Of a stretch of 64,000 nucleotides of DNA, positions 43,374 through 52,746 are shown in pieces. Within the stretch, counting starts at the first letter, position 1. The number at the start of each line of letters is the position of its first letter. Both the position numbers and the translations under genes were made by a program. Below the pieces are notes generated by a model that saw only the letters and a list, made by a program, of their open reading frames with translations, was not told where the DNA came from and did no database searches. This DNA comes from Chlorogloeopsis sp038404745 (GTDB lineage: Bacteria; Cyanobacteriota; Cyanobacteriia; Cyanobacteriales; Nostocaceae): NCBI RefSeq assembly GCF_038404745.2, contig NZ_JAYKTT020000081.1:256033-320032 (forward strand), in the 5' to 3' direction.

Positions 43374-44396
43374 TTAATTACGTTTTTTTTTCAAGGCGAT
43401 CGCACTCGAACCAGCTACAACTAAAAATGCTCCAAATATTCCTATTAGTGTAGTTTGCTCAGGGTTAATTAAATTTGGTGATATGACTGATACAACCCAA
43501 ACTGATAAGAAAGTAACAATGGGGGTAGAAGCCAGTACTGCACTAACTCGCGATGCCTCCCAGTGTTCTAAAGCTTCAGCAAAAGCACCATAAGCAATTA
43601 AAGTATTTAAGCCACAAAAAGTTAACATTCCCCAGTGAAATAAATCAAGTGTAAAAATTGTTTTTGGTTTAGCTAATAAAGAGAAGCATAAAGTACACCC
43701 TCCGTAAATCATCAGCATGATATTAGCAGAAGATAAAGATTTTAATAACTGTTTTTGTGCTAGAGCATAAACTGCCCATGTTGCTGCTGCTAGTACAATA
43801 AAACTACTACCTACTAAATATTGTTTGGATGCACTAAAGATAATTGCTTTATCATTAGATATAAAAAAGTCACTTACTTGTATAGATGTATTTGTCATGG
43901 GCAAATTAGTATATTGAGAAACTTTGACAAAAGACTGAAATAGTTGGTCGTGGAAAAATAGAATAAAACCAGCAATTAAAATAGTTACACCAAGCCACTG
44001 ACTTAATGTGTAATGTTCCCGGAAAATCACTAAACCTCCCAAACCCATCAGTAAAGGTGCTAATTGAATAATCACTTGAGCATTAGAAGGCGAAGTAAGT
44101 GCTAAACCTTGGAGATAGAGAATATAATTAATAGCCAAGAAAATAGTTGCAATAACTAACAACTTCCAAGAAGTTGAACGCAATTGTATCAATGTCGGCA
44201 ATTTTCCTCGCCAACCTAAATAAATCGCGAGCAAAACAAAGGAAATAAAAAAGCGGAACCAAGTAAGGGTATATACATCTAGCAGTTGTAGTGTCACTGT
44301 TAGTGCTATTGGTAGAATTCCCCATAAGAAAACAGTTAATATTGATAGCGCTAATCCCAAACGCCAGCGCCCAGAAGTTTGGTGTATTTGAGTCAT
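43374..44396 (-). CDS. EamA/DMT-family transporter
   Basis: 340 residues with about ten membrane helices in two EamA halves: for example LALSILTVFLWGILPIALTV (helix 1), LTWFRFFISFVLLAIYLGW and FLAINYILYLQGLALTSPSNA in the first half, and FIVLAAATWAVYALAQKQLL in the second. The end is a basic KKKRN. This superfamily exports metabolites or drugs in exchange for protons or ions. The start lies 13 bases after the Eis-like gene on the same strand, so the two are probably translated from one message. The helix order fits the family; the substrate is unknown. Confidence 0.92.
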   Translation of the reverse strand: MTQIHQTSGRWRLGLALSILTVFLWGILPIALTVTLQLLDVYTLTWFRFFISFVLLAIYLGWRGKLPTLIQLRSTSWKLLVIATIFLAINYILYLQGLALTSPSNAQVIIQLAPLLMGLGGLVIFREHYTLSQWLGVTILIAGFILFFHDQLFQSFVKVSQYTNLPMTNTSIQVSDFFISNDKAIIFSASKQYLVGSSFIVLAAATWAVYALAQKQLLKSLSSANIMLMIYGGCTLCFSLLAKPKTIFTLDLFHWGMLTFCGLNTLIAYGAFAEALEHWEASRVSAVLASTPIVTFLSVWVVSVISPNLINPEQTTLIGIFGAFLVVAGSSAIALKKKRN

Positions 44397-44409
44397 TGGT
44401 TATCATTAG

Positions 44410-45585
44410 TCAAAAGAAATCTGGCATCCAAGGAGATGCTCCTGTAAATATTTGCGTGGCTGCAAACAGGGCTGTTTCTGTCGCATCCAGTTTTCCTGCT
44501 AACTGTAACTGCAATGGTGTAAATAAGCCTGTGTATAGCGGTGCTAATCCTCTAATGTCTAGTTGCAACTCACCTTTACCACCGCTTGTAACTTCACCAC
44601 GTCCATTGGCAACAGAAAGGATAAACTTACCATTATTTTCTGCTAACAAGTCATCTTGAATTTCTAAATGCAGTTCGGCTTCAACGCTTAGTGGATAACC
44701 CCGCTTTTCTAATGCTTTGACTACATTGAGCACGCGCAACATCCAGTAATTTGTAGATCTAATTTTGGCAGTTTGCTCTGGTAACAACAATGTTAAGGCA
44801 TCGATTGTAGATCCCCGCCAGCGCACCTTATCAATTTGCGATCGATGATTGGACATAAAACTCCAGAAAGTTCGTGCCGCAGCAGCTGTGAGAATTACCC
44901 AATCTTTGATTCTCAAGATTGTGTCATTCTCTGTACTATGTTGACTGAAGATAATGTAGCCTTGAGGATAATCTGCCGAACCGATCGCATAAGTGTAGGT
45001 TGCTTCCTTTTCATCTGGCTCGATGATTCTCTGCCAAATAGCTTTATATCTGTCTAGGTTTCCGTTGTTAAGTTTTGCTTGTTGTTGATAAATGTCATTA
45101 AATAGCTCAAGCTCAAATGAAACGGTGACAAGAGGCAGTGGTTGCTCGCTCAATTGAATACTCTTAGCAGGAATTTCCCAACTACAAAAAGCACCTCCTT
45201 GCTCATATCCTGCTTTGCGGTATAGGCGTTGTGTGGCTGGAAAAAGCACGGAGATTGGTACATCCTTGGCATAAAGTTCTTGAACAGTCTGCCGCATCAG
45301 AGTAATAGCCGCTCCTGTACCACGATATTCTGGAGCAACACCAACTGCGGCAATTCCTGTCATCGGCACTTTTTGATTACCCCACCACTGAGCCATAGGA
45401 AGATGAGCCAACCCGCCAACAACTTGCCCTTGTTGATGAAGAACACGGAAATTTTCCACACCAATTTTGTTGATATAGATATTTTCATCTGCTGGTGTGC
45501 CAATAAAACACTGTTCAAGGATTTTCCCGAACCGTTTCACATCTTCTGAATTGGCAAGCGTGCTGTATTCAAATTCAAGCGTCAT
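44410..45585 (-). CDS. Eis-family N-acetyltransferase
   Basis: 391 residues, the usual length of Eis. Three parts are visible: a GNAT domain with the acetyl-CoA loop AVGVAPEYRGTGAAITLMR (near 80), a second GNAT-like half (about 150-285), and a C-terminal sterol-carrier-like domain (about 290-391, SVEAELHLEIQDDLL, FILSVANGRGEV). The last residues are PDFF; in Eis enzymes the C-terminal carboxylate of the terminal Phe takes part in catalysis, so the intact end is meaningful. Eis enzymes acetylate amino groups of aminoglycosides and other amines. It is between a TetR gene and an exporter gene. Confidence 0.9.
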   Translation of the reverse strand: MTLEFEYSTLANSEDVKRFGKILEQCFIGTPADENIYINKIGVENFRVLHQQGQVVGGLAHLPMAQWWGNQKVPMTGIAAVGVAPEYRGTGAAITLMRQTVQELYAKDVPISVLFPATQRLYRKAGYEQGGAFCSWEIPAKSIQLSEQPLPLVTVSFELELFNDIYQQQAKLNNGNLDRYKAIWQRIIEPDEKEATYTYAIGSADYPQGYIIFSQHSTENDTILRIKDWVILTAAAARTFWSFMSNHRSQIDKVRWRGSTIDALTLLLPEQTAKIRSTNYWMLRVLNVVKALEKRGYPLSVEAELHLEIQDDLLAENNGKFILSVANGRGEVTSGGKGELQLDIRGLAPLYTGLFTPLQLQLAGKLDATETALFAATQIFTGASPWMPDFF

Positions 45586-45695
45586 CGCACCTACCGCCTA
45601 GAGCCACTAAACTACAAACATACTACAAGAGACGGTAACATAGTGCATCACCCAATTGATTCACCCCAATGGAGGAAGTTCAATTTTTCTCAAAC

Positions 45696-46334
45696 CTAAG
45701 CAGATGTCTGATTTTGTTGGTGTTGTAACTCTGTAATTAGTGTGCGGATAGCCCAAGCAACTGCTTTGGCTGATTCCTTACCCTCTAGCCCATATTCATC
45801 TCTCATAGTGTTCCACATATCTGCACTTGCCAGATGTTGGATCACAGCGCATATTGCTTTTGCTTCAGTTGCATCTAGGTGTTCAACAACTGGCTGTAGC
45901 GATTGAGCAACAGACTCTCGCCGTTTGATGCGTAGCCGGGAGCGCACTGACTTGCCCAACTCCGATAGCAACAATGCCTGCACTAACGTAGCTTGTTCGT
46001 CAAATTTGGGAAAGACTTTTTCTATCATCTCCACAATATCATCCACAGAATTGGGATAAGGAGGATCTCCCAACTGCTCGTCTATCCATAGTCCTAAAGC
46101 TTCTAACAGTGCATCTCGATTGGGGAAATAACGATAAATTGTACGAGGAGATACTTCGGCACGTTGAGCGGCATCAGCGATCGCAAAATCTTTAATACCT
46201 TTATTAGCTAGTTGTTCTGCTAATGCTTTTAAAATCAGTTGGCGCGTTTGGGAGGCTTGTTTTTTGCGCAGCTGGCTGTTGTAAGTGCGTGTTGAACGAG
46301 GCGATCGTTCTGGACGGTTCGTGTCAGCATTCAT
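45696..46334 (-). CDS. TetR-family transcriptional repressor
   Basis: 212 residues. The N-terminal part (about 25-80) is the TetR DNA-binding domain: RQLILKALAEQLANKGIKDF, then VSPRTIYRYFPNRDALLEAL. The remaining helical part (about 85-212) would bind a small ligand and form the dimer. The gene precedes the Eis-like acetyltransferase by 110 bases and the exporter after that, all on the minus strand. The palindrome at its start (46333-46360) suggests it represses its own operon. Confidence 0.92.
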   Translation of the reverse strand: MNADTNRPERSPRSTRTYNSQLRKKQASQTRQLILKALAEQLANKGIKDFAIADAAQRAEVSPRTIYRYFPNRDALLEALGLWIDEQLGDPPYPNSVDDIVEMIEKVFPKFDEQATLVQALLLSELGKSVRSRLRIKRRESVAQSLQPVVEHLDATEAKAICAVIQHLASADMWNTMRDEYGLEGKESAKAVAWAIRTLITELQHQQNQTSA

Positions 46335-46360
46335 GAAATCAATTCTAAAATGAATTTCAT
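46333..46360. promoter_or_regulatory. 28-bp imperfect palindrome at the TetR gene start (candidate operator)
   Basis: The outer arms ATGAAAT (46333-46339) and ATTTCAT (46354-46360) are perfect inverted copies, with AATTC and GAATT as inner arms. The ATG start codon of the TetR gene (46334-46332) overlaps its left end. TetR proteins bind palindromes of this size. Binding here is inferred. Confidence 0.5.
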
Positions 46361-46397
46361 CTCATTGTCGCATTTGTCTTTTCTTAAAATCAAAATG

Positions 46398-46449
46398 CCC
46401 TCACTCTAGAAGAGTGGGGCTATACGTACAAAGCCCACCTCCGTGGGCT
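46398..46449. repeat. Double hairpin repeat
   Basis: CCCTCACTCT..AGAGTGGGG (46398-46419) and AGCCCACCTCCGTGGGCT (46432-46449) are two adjacent stem-loops separated by CTATACGTACAA. A third degenerate copy, GCCCAGTTCCGTTGGCTAAAC, lies at 46506. They look like the hairpin ends of a family such as IS200/IS605-derived repeats, which is a guess. Confidence 0.55.
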
Positions 46450-46521
46450 AAACTTTCGCCCTCATCGTTTGGTTAGATCGCCTGCATCATGGTTACATAA
46501 TATAATGCCCAGTTCCGTTGG

Positions 46522-46983
46522 CTAAACTGCCAGTACAAGCTTTTCCCAGTTTTCAGGAGTGGAAAAAGCAACATACTGTGCTGCCATTTCTGGGGTTAAC
46601 AGTTCAAGCAAGATGCTGTTTTCTACCCACAGTTCAACCACTTGGAAAAATGTCCCGCGATCGCCGAGTTGGGCTTGCCAACCTTCACGTTGGGCAATTT
46701 TCTCAATCTGTTGTTGATTCAAAGGTACGGAAATAGCAGCATGAGTGGCGCTAAATTTAGAGCCAGAGTGTTTTAATTGCAAATCTGGTAAATCTGATCT
46801 ACCAGGCATAAGTTCGCTACCAATGGGATAGACTTCAATTGCAGTACCATGAGCATCCCCTGCAAAAGCGATGTAGCTGTCGGGGTAGATGGGAAAAGGA
46901 TAGGCACAACCACCCCACAATTCTGCTAATACTTCGGCTACGTGTTGTGGATTTTCAACGGCGATGGAAATGTGGTGAAGCAT
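46522..46983 (-). CDS. VOC-superfamily protein (glyoxalase/dioxygenase-like)
   Basis: 153 residues. It begins MLHHISIAVENPQHVAEVL, the first strand-helix of the vicinal oxygen chelate fold, with a metal-ligand-like His. A second half (ATHAAISVPLNQQQIEKIA, then WVENSILLELLTPEM) gives a His and a Glu in positions used for metal binding. A full two-module VOC protein of this length is common. Relatives include glyoxalase I, ring-cleaving dioxygenases and antibiotic resistance proteins. The substrate is unknown. Confidence 0.82.
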   Translation of the reverse strand: MLHHISIAVENPQHVAEVLAELWGGCAYPFPIYPDSYIAFAGDAHGTAIEVYPIGSELMPGRSDLPDLQLKHSGSKFSATHAAISVPLNQQQIEKIAQREGWQAQLGDRGTFFQVVELWVENSILLELLTPEMAAQYVAFSTPENWEKLVLAV

Positions 46984-47255
46984 AAGACTTTACCTAATTG
47001 GTATTTATATTCGTGTCATGTATATTGACATGAATATAGAGAAATTGCCAATAAATGTTATGAAATTGATACACTGAACTATACGAGTCGCAGGCGTTCA
47101 GATACCTCGCGGGGATCTATAAATTAGCAAACTACTGTGCCTGTGTCGAAATACAAGATTATTAGTACGTGAAGGAAGCGATGCGTTACGTTACGTTAAC
47201 ACAAGCAACAAAACCAGAGATATTAACTGATAAAACTCTCAAAAAAACAAAAGCT

Positions 47256-47888
47256 TTAAGCACTCACTAACTGAGTTAGGCGCTTGAGAATGCGAAGCAC
47301 ATCGTACAATTCATTGCCAGGGTTCCGGATTAAAAACCCCTTCGATAAGGCATAACGCGGTGGATTTTCTTTAACTAATTTAACGAAAATGAACTCGCTA
47401 CCTGTAGCAATCATGCCAAAACTGGGTTTCTCAGGATACGGATTTCCTAACATATAGGCAAGAATTTGTGCAAGCCCTGCTTCTATCGAAAACGAGGGTT
47501 TTTTTGACTCAATAATCATTACCCAGAATTGGTCTTTTAGAACTAAGGTGTCTATTCTTCCTTTGATGATTGCATCGTCGTCATCTGGCACAGCAATATC
47601 TATAGGTTCTTCTGATTTTACATAAAAAGGAGCCAGATAAAAATCTCCAATAAAAAGTATTGGATCGACAATTGCCATTCTAACAACATCTTCTAGTAAA
47701 GGTGGATAATTAATCAGATTAAAATAGCCTGCTTTTACCTTGTCTAGAAGTAATTTATCCAAATCAGTAATTTCTGGTAAATTTTCTTGCCATTCGAGGA
47801 AAAATTGGTTATCCAAAACTAAATTAAGACTAAATTTATCGATTAAGTAGCGTAAATCAATATCTTTTACTTGGATAGTTTGCGTCAT
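47256..47888 (-). CDS. PDDEXK-type nuclease-like protein
   Basis: 210 residues. The central sequence IKGRIDTLVLKDQFWVMIIESKKPSFSIEA has the D...(E)xK core of restriction-endonuclease-like folds (Asp, then Glu-Ser-Lys), followed by an AQILAYMLG helix. This is the N-terminal nuclease-type domain found in HsdR-like or ubiquitous cyanobacterial proteins. No methyltransferase or helicase partner is adjacent. Homologues are common in cyanobacteria as stand-alone genes, so it may be a DNA repair or defence factor, or inactive. Confidence 0.8.
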   Translation of the reverse strand: MTQTIQVKDIDLRYLIDKFSLNLVLDNQFFLEWQENLPEITDLDKLLLDKVKAGYFNLINYPPLLEDVVRMAIVDPILFIGDFYLAPFYVKSEEPIDIAVPDDDDAIIKGRIDTLVLKDQFWVMIIESKKPSFSIEAGLAQILAYMLGNPYPEKPSFGMIATGSEFIFVKLVKENPPRYALSKGFLIRNPGNELYDVLRILKRLTQLVSA

Positions 47889-48049
47889 AGTTTTAGGGAT
47901 TTGAGAATAGAGATTTCTAATAGAATAGAATAATCTGACACACTATCAGGATGCAGTTATGAGAACTAAATCTACTGCCCCAAGCTTTATTTTGGGAATC
48001 TTCATAGAGAAATGATATTCCAGAGTTTTTTATATATCTTCTATTCTTA

Positions 48050-50092
48050 TTATCCCTCCAATATCTCCAACAATTGGGCTTCATTAAACTGCTTAATTCC
48101 CAAAGATTGAGCTTTTGCTAACTTCGATCCTGCTTCTTCTCCCACAACTAAATAATCTGTTTTTTTGCTGACAGAATCAGTAACTTTCCCACCTGCGTTT
48201 TGAATCAATGCTTTTGCTTCATCTCTTTTCAAAGTTGGCAAAATACCTGTAATTACAAAAGTTTTACCAGCGAATTTTTGATTGCCATTCTTCACTTCTG
48301 CATCATCTTCTTTGGTAGCAAATTGCAATCCAGCTACTTGCAAGCGTTCAATCAAAGTTAGATTTGCATCAATGTGGAACCATTGATAGACAGACTCGGC
48401 TATTTCGGCACCAATACCGTAAATACCTTCAATATCAGAAATTCGTGCTGCCTTTAATTGTTCGACACTTTTAAACTTTTCTGTCAATGTTTGAGCAGTG
48501 ACACTACCAACATGACGGATGCCTAAACCATACAATACCCTTGCCCAAGATTGATTTTTTGATTGAGCGATCGCATCTACCAATTTTTCTGCCGACTTTT
48601 TGCCCATTCGTTCCAAGTTACACAATTGTTGGGCGCTCAAGTCATACAAATCGGCAACGGAATGTATTAAACCTTTATCCACAAGCTGATGCACCAATTT
48701 TTCGCCAATACCGCGAATATCCAGAGCATCACGGCTCACCCAATGTTCAATTGCCCCTTTGAGGATAGCAGCACAGGAAGCATTGACACACCGAGTTACC
48801 GCTTCACCCATCTCCCGCACTACAGGTTGCCCGCACACGGGGCAATGACTGGGCATGACAAAAGGTTTTGTGTCTGGGGGGCGCAATTCTGTAAGCACGC
48901 GCACGACTTCTGGGATAATTTCCCCGGCTTTACGAACAATAACTGTATCACCAATGCGGATATCTAACTGAGCAATGCGATCGGCATTGTGTAAAGTAGC
49001 GCGGGAAACGGTTGTTCCTGCCAGTTGCACGGGGCGCATTTCTGCTAGAGGGGTAAGCGCTCCTGTTCTTCCCACATTCACTGCAATATTTTCTACGCGG
49101 GTGGGTGCTTCTTCTGCGGCATATTTGAGCGCCACTGCCCAACGGGGAAACTTCTGCGTAAATCCCAACTGTTCTTGCAGCTTAAAGGAATTTATCTTTA
49201 CTACAACCCCATCAGTCATGTAGGGTAAATTCAGCCGCTCTGTATCCCAGTATTGGTAATATTGGGCAACTTCTTCTATAGAAGAACACAGACGCTGGTT
49301 AGGATTAACCTTCAAACCCATCTTCTGTAACAACTCTAGGGCTTCCCACTGGGTATTGGCGATACTTGCATCATCCATACCGGGAATGTGCAGCGTGTAG
49401 GCAAAAAAATCTAGTCTTCTTTGTGCCACAATCCGAGAGTCTAACTGTCTGAGTGTACCAGCAGCAGCATTGCGAGGATTGGCAAAAGGAGACTCTCCCG
49501 CTTTTTGTCTTTCTTCGTTAATTTGTTTAAACACATCTAGGGGTAAAAACGCTTCGCCCCGCACTTCTACCCGTTCAACATTTTCTAGCCCTTCTAAATT
49601 TAACCGTAAAGGAATGGAACGAATTGTCCGCACATTCTGAGTGATATCTTCACCCATCACCCCGTCACCCCTAGTTGCACCTCTGGTTAAAACGCCATTT
49701 TCGTAAGTTAAAGCCAGGGCATTACCATCAATTTTCAGTTCGCAGACATATTCTGCCTCTGTTTGAGCAGGTAGCTGTCGCCGCCAGCGTTGATCCCAAG
49801 TCTGTAATTCATCAACACTAAAGGCATTTTCTAAACTGTAGAGTGGGATATTGTGGCGCACCGAAGTAAACTGTGTTGCTGGTTTTTCGCCCACTCGTTG
49901 AGTAGGGCTATCCGGTGTCACCAATTCTGGATACTTGGTTTCTAGATCCTGCAATTCTCGATACAGGCGATCGTAAACAGTGTCCTCCATAATTGGAGAA
50001 TCAAGGACATAGTAGGCGTAGCTTGCCTTCTGCAATAGTTGTCTTAGTTCCTGGATTCGCTGTTTTACTTCCAATGCGATCGGTTCCACCAA
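48050..50092 (-). CDS. ligA: NAD-dependent DNA ligase
   Basis: 680 residues. LigA seals nicks in DNA using NAD+. The Ia domain (about 1-70) has the YYVLDSP and YDRLYREL residues that bind NMN. The adenylation Lys is K120 in CELKIDGNAL. An OB fold follows, then the Zn finger with four Cys (CPVCGQP and CVNASC near 407-430), helix-hairpin-helix motifs, and a C-terminal BRCT domain (about 602-680, GKTFVITGILPTLKR). Domain length and order are usual for bacterial LigA. Confidence 0.98.
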   Translation of the reverse strand: MVEPIALEVKQRIQELRQLLQKASYAYYVLDSPIMEDTVYDRLYRELQDLETKYPELVTPDSPTQRVGEKPATQFTSVRHNIPLYSLENAFSVDELQTWDQRWRRQLPAQTEAEYVCELKIDGNALALTYENGVLTRGATRGDGVMGEDITQNVRTIRSIPLRLNLEGLENVERVEVRGEAFLPLDVFKQINEERQKAGESPFANPRNAAAGTLRQLDSRIVAQRRLDFFAYTLHIPGMDDASIANTQWEALELLQKMGLKVNPNQRLCSSIEEVAQYYQYWDTERLNLPYMTDGVVVKINSFKLQEQLGFTQKFPRWAVALKYAAEEAPTRVENIAVNVGRTGALTPLAEMRPVQLAGTTVSRATLHNADRIAQLDIRIGDTVIVRKAGEIIPEVVRVLTELRPPDTKPFVMPSHCPVCGQPVVREMGEAVTRCVNASCAAILKGAIEHWVSRDALDIRGIGEKLVHQLVDKGLIHSVADLYDLSAQQLCNLERMGKKSAEKLVDAIAQSKNQSWARVLYGLGIRHVGSVTAQTLTEKFKSVEQLKAARISDIEGIYGIGAEIAESVYQWFHIDANLTLIERLQVAGLQFATKEDDAEVKNGNQKFAGKTFVITGILPTLKRDEAKALIQNAGGKVTDSVSKKTDYLVVGEEAGSKLAKAQSLGIKQFNEAQLLEILEG

Positions 50093-50131
50093 AATCTATC
50101 TCCCTCCATCAACAATCAATATCAGCAAACA

Positions 50132-50157
50132 GGTGCGTTACACCACGTTAACGCACC
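50132..50157. repeat. Hairpin repeat between the VWA gene and ligA
   Basis: GGTGCGTTA (50132-50140) and TAACGCACC (50149-50157) form a perfect 9-bp stem with an 8-base loop. It resembles the GGTGCGTTACGG.. type of cyanobacterial repeat. Confidence 0.6.
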
Positions 50158-50196
50158 CTAATGCATAGTGACTTCCAGCTAATAGCTTAAACAAAT

Positions 50197-51258
50197 TTAC
50201 CGATGCCAGTCCTCTACTTCATAGAGGAAACGTGTTTTATCCATCAATTTGCGATTAGCAGAGGTACTTTGGACAAAAACAGCATATTTTTCCAGATTAC
50301 TGGGTTTGATCCGAACTGTTCCTCCAACAGGTAGCCCTAACATTTCTCGTGCTGCTTCCCCTTCAAATAAATCACCCGTCGTCCTCTCCATTAAAATTAT
50401 TTCTTTATAACCTTGGATAGTTTCAGTTTTCGTGAATTCATAGAAACCGCGCCCGACTTTAAAATTTAAACCATTTTCTAAAACAAAAACTTTAATTGAA
50501 ATATCTTTATCAACTTCTAAAATCTGGAAACGCCCTGGAGAAACTGCCCTTAAATCTGCTGCTTCGTAATAAGATGTCCCCTCTCGCTTCATCATGGAAT
50601 TAAATATCTGATTTAATCCACGACTCATACGTCCTTGATTAATTACTTCTTGTTCGTAGGCTTGTAGTTGTTCATCAGAAGATTGTTGATAACAAACTGC
50701 TAAAAATAAGTCAGTAATGTAGGAAAATTGGTCAAGATTAACATGAAAACCACCTGATTTTTCAGCTAGTTCTTTATAAAAAGGAGTGGCGTGGGAACGA
50801 TTAAGAGCTTGTACTCCATAAACCATAATTTCTTGCTTGGCTAACTTATCAATCTCCTCCCGCCAATTCAATTTTTTGGGATTATGCGCTGGTGGATGAG
50901 GAATATCATCTCCAATTAAAACCAGTGATTTTGAGGATGTATCTGACCAATTTAAATCTTGTGCTTCATGTAATACTAGTTCGTAACATTCTGGTGCATC
51001 ACCACCACCAGTTGGTTCTACATTTTGGACAAAATCGCAAATAGCATCTACATCACTAGAAAGGTCAAAATTTTTAATTACATAAGTAGAGCCTTGATCG
51101 CAATAATCTCCGTGGGCGATGATCCCAATTTTTATATGGGGAATTTCGCCTATCAGTCGTGTAACTGTTTCTTTAATTTTTCTTCTTACCTGAGTTAGGC
51201 AAGGATACATACTGCCAGTGGTATCAAAGCTGAAAACTACTTCAATTTTGGTGTTCAT
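50197..51258 (-). CDS. Von Willebrand factor A domain protein
   Basis: 353 residues. It starts directly with the VWA domain: VVFSFDTTGSM (the MIDAS metal site, Asp-x-Thr/Ser-x-Ser) near residue 7. Further metal-ion site parts are PTGGGDAPECYE and SLVLIGDDIPHPP. After about residue 205 comes a C-terminal extension I do not recognise (LQAYEQEVINQGRMSRGL), ending in a charged tail. Cytoplasmic VWA proteins often work with MoxR-type ATPases or chaperones; no such partner is next to it. ligA follows downstream. Confidence 0.85.
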   Translation of the reverse strand: MNTKIEVVFSFDTTGSMYPCLTQVRRKIKETVTRLIGEIPHIKIGIIAHGDYCDQGSTYVIKNFDLSSDVDAICDFVQNVEPTGGGDAPECYELVLHEAQDLNWSDTSSKSLVLIGDDIPHPPAHNPKKLNWREEIDKLAKQEIMVYGVQALNRSHATPFYKELAEKSGGFHVNLDQFSYITDLFLAVCYQQSSDEQLQAYEQEVINQGRMSRGLNQIFNSMMKREGTSYYEAADLRAVSPGRFQILEVDKDISIKVFVLENGLNFKVGRGFYEFTKTETIQGYKEIILMERTTGDLFEGEAAREMLGLPVGGTVRIKPSNLEKYAVFVQSTSANRKLMDKTRFLYEVEDWHR

Positions 51259-51723
51259 AAAATTTAATTCAAATTAGAATTGTTTAGAAGTTATAAACTA
51301 GAGACAAAAAATTCCCGAAATAAACTTGCAAAATCTCTTAATATTGCAATCAAAAACAGTATTTACAATCAAAGATGCATACAGATGATTCAGCATTACC
51401 GAATGTAGAGACGCGATATATCGTGTCTCTACAAAAGTTTTAGCATTATGCAAAACTTTTTCATAGATGAAATCAGCAAAATCGATGATTCAAAATTGAT
51501 GATTCAAAAAGTTTCTGTTCATAACACCCGCTAAAATAGATGTCAATTCAATAGCTTAATCAGTGCATTATTTAATATTGTAAAAATCAGATTAAGTGAA
51601 AATAATATAAATTTTATACTGTAAAAAAATATACTGTAGCAGCATATTTATTGAATTTATCTTGTATTAATTATTTAGCCAAAATTCAGAAAAAATACCC
51701 TTATTGTCTTCTGCCTTCTTGTA
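51259..51723. other. Intergenic region between the VWA and glutaminase genes
   Basis: AT-rich, no coding frame seen. It contains the palindromic repeat at 51405-51432. As the VWA gene runs away from it on the minus strand, it should hold the VWA promoter. Confidence 0.5.
51405..51432. repeat. 28-bp near-perfect palindrome (GTAGAGACGCGAT type)
   Basis: GTAGAGAC and GTCTCTAC flank GCGATATATCGT. The sequence is a dispersed cyanobacterial palindrome of the GTAGAGACGCG..CGCGTCTCTAC kind. Only this copy is present in the window. Confidence 0.6.
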
Positions 51724-52716
51724 CTAGCCCCCAAAAATACTTAATCCCAAACCGCTAGACAAAGCTTTAACAAAAGCGATCGCTCCTGGAGAATTACCTG
51801 CATTATCCAAGGGAGGGCTGTAGCAAGCGATTCCGCCTTGATGAGGTACTACAGCCACAAGTGTGCCACTAATGCCAGATTTCATCGGTAATCCAATCTC
51901 TAGAGCATATTGGAAAGAAGCCTCATACATCCCGCAGGTAAACATGAGTGCATTGACGATGCGGCGGTGCTGTGGTGCAATTAATTTACTTTCACACGCC
52001 AAAAGTTTTCCTAGCAGCGCTAAATCCTCGACTCTTCCAGATAAACAGCATATTTGCTCGTAAGTATCAAGGGCTATTTCTGGATTCTTCACATACCCAG
52101 CTTGGGCAAGATTTTCGGTAATTGCTTGATTAATTTGAGAAGCTGCTGAACGTACAGAAGCCAGCATCACCTCATCTAACTTGAGTTGACTACCTGCAAG
52201 TTGATTTAGCCAATCGCATAAACGCTGAGTGCGATCGCCGGCATTGTCTCCAGGCAACTTATCAGCAAGAGTAATGGCGCCACTATTAATCATCGGATTG
52301 CGGGGGCGTCTGTCATCAGCAAGTAGCTGTTCAAGAGAATTAAATCTTAAAAGCGATGGCTCAACTCCAACCCACTCAAAAACCGTCTTTGCCCCCAAAT
52401 GCTCTAACAAGTACAGTAGCAAAAATGGCTTAATTGCACTCATCAGTGGAAATAAGCAAGCCGTATCCCCTACCGAGAAATCTTCCCCCGATGCACAATA
52501 GATATGAACTGCAAACCAATCAGAATTAGCTACAGCCAACTGAGGGATGCGTTCAGTCACTTGTCCTTGATATGCTTGCAATTTGGCTTGTTGTATCCAG
52601 GCTGATAACTCGGTGGTGGTGAGTGTTTCTAATTTTCTCAAAGCTGCTATAGCGATCAGAGTATTTATAGTTAATGTAAAAGATGTACCGTAAAGAGTAA
52701 GCGATCGCCACCCCAA
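51724..52716 (-). CDS. glsA: Glutaminase A
   Basis: Deamidates glutamine to glutamate and ammonia. The serine-type active site is SAIK (S93, K96 in the longest frame). Conserved segments are NPMINSGAI, QICCLSGRVEDLALLGKLLA, and CGMYEASFQYALEIGLPMKSGISG. The longest frame starts at a TTG (52716). Its first 25 residues are not like the family, and a second TTG (52641) just before RKLETLTTTELSAWI fits better, so the start is uncertain. HIP1 sequence lies inside the extra part. It is divergent from the thioredoxin-NHL gene, with only about 30 bases between them if the long start is used. Confidence 0.88.
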   Translation of the reverse strand: MGWRSLTLYGTSFTLTINTLIAIAALRKLETLTTTELSAWIQQAKLQAYQGQVTERIPQLAVANSDWFAVHIYCASGEDFSVGDTACLFPLMSAIKPFLLLYLLEHLGAKTVFEWVGVEPSLLRFNSLEQLLADDRRPRNPMINSGAITLADKLPGDNAGDRTQRLCDWLNQLAGSQLKLDEVMLASVRSAASQINQAITENLAQAGYVKNPEIALDTYEQICCLSGRVEDLALLGKLLACESKLIAPQHRRIVNALMFTCGMYEASFQYALEIGLPMKSGISGTLVAVVPHQGGIACYSPPLDNAGNSPGAIAFVKALSSGLGLSIFGG

Positions 52717-52746
52717 AATTTTTTTAATTTTTAATTTTTAATTGTT

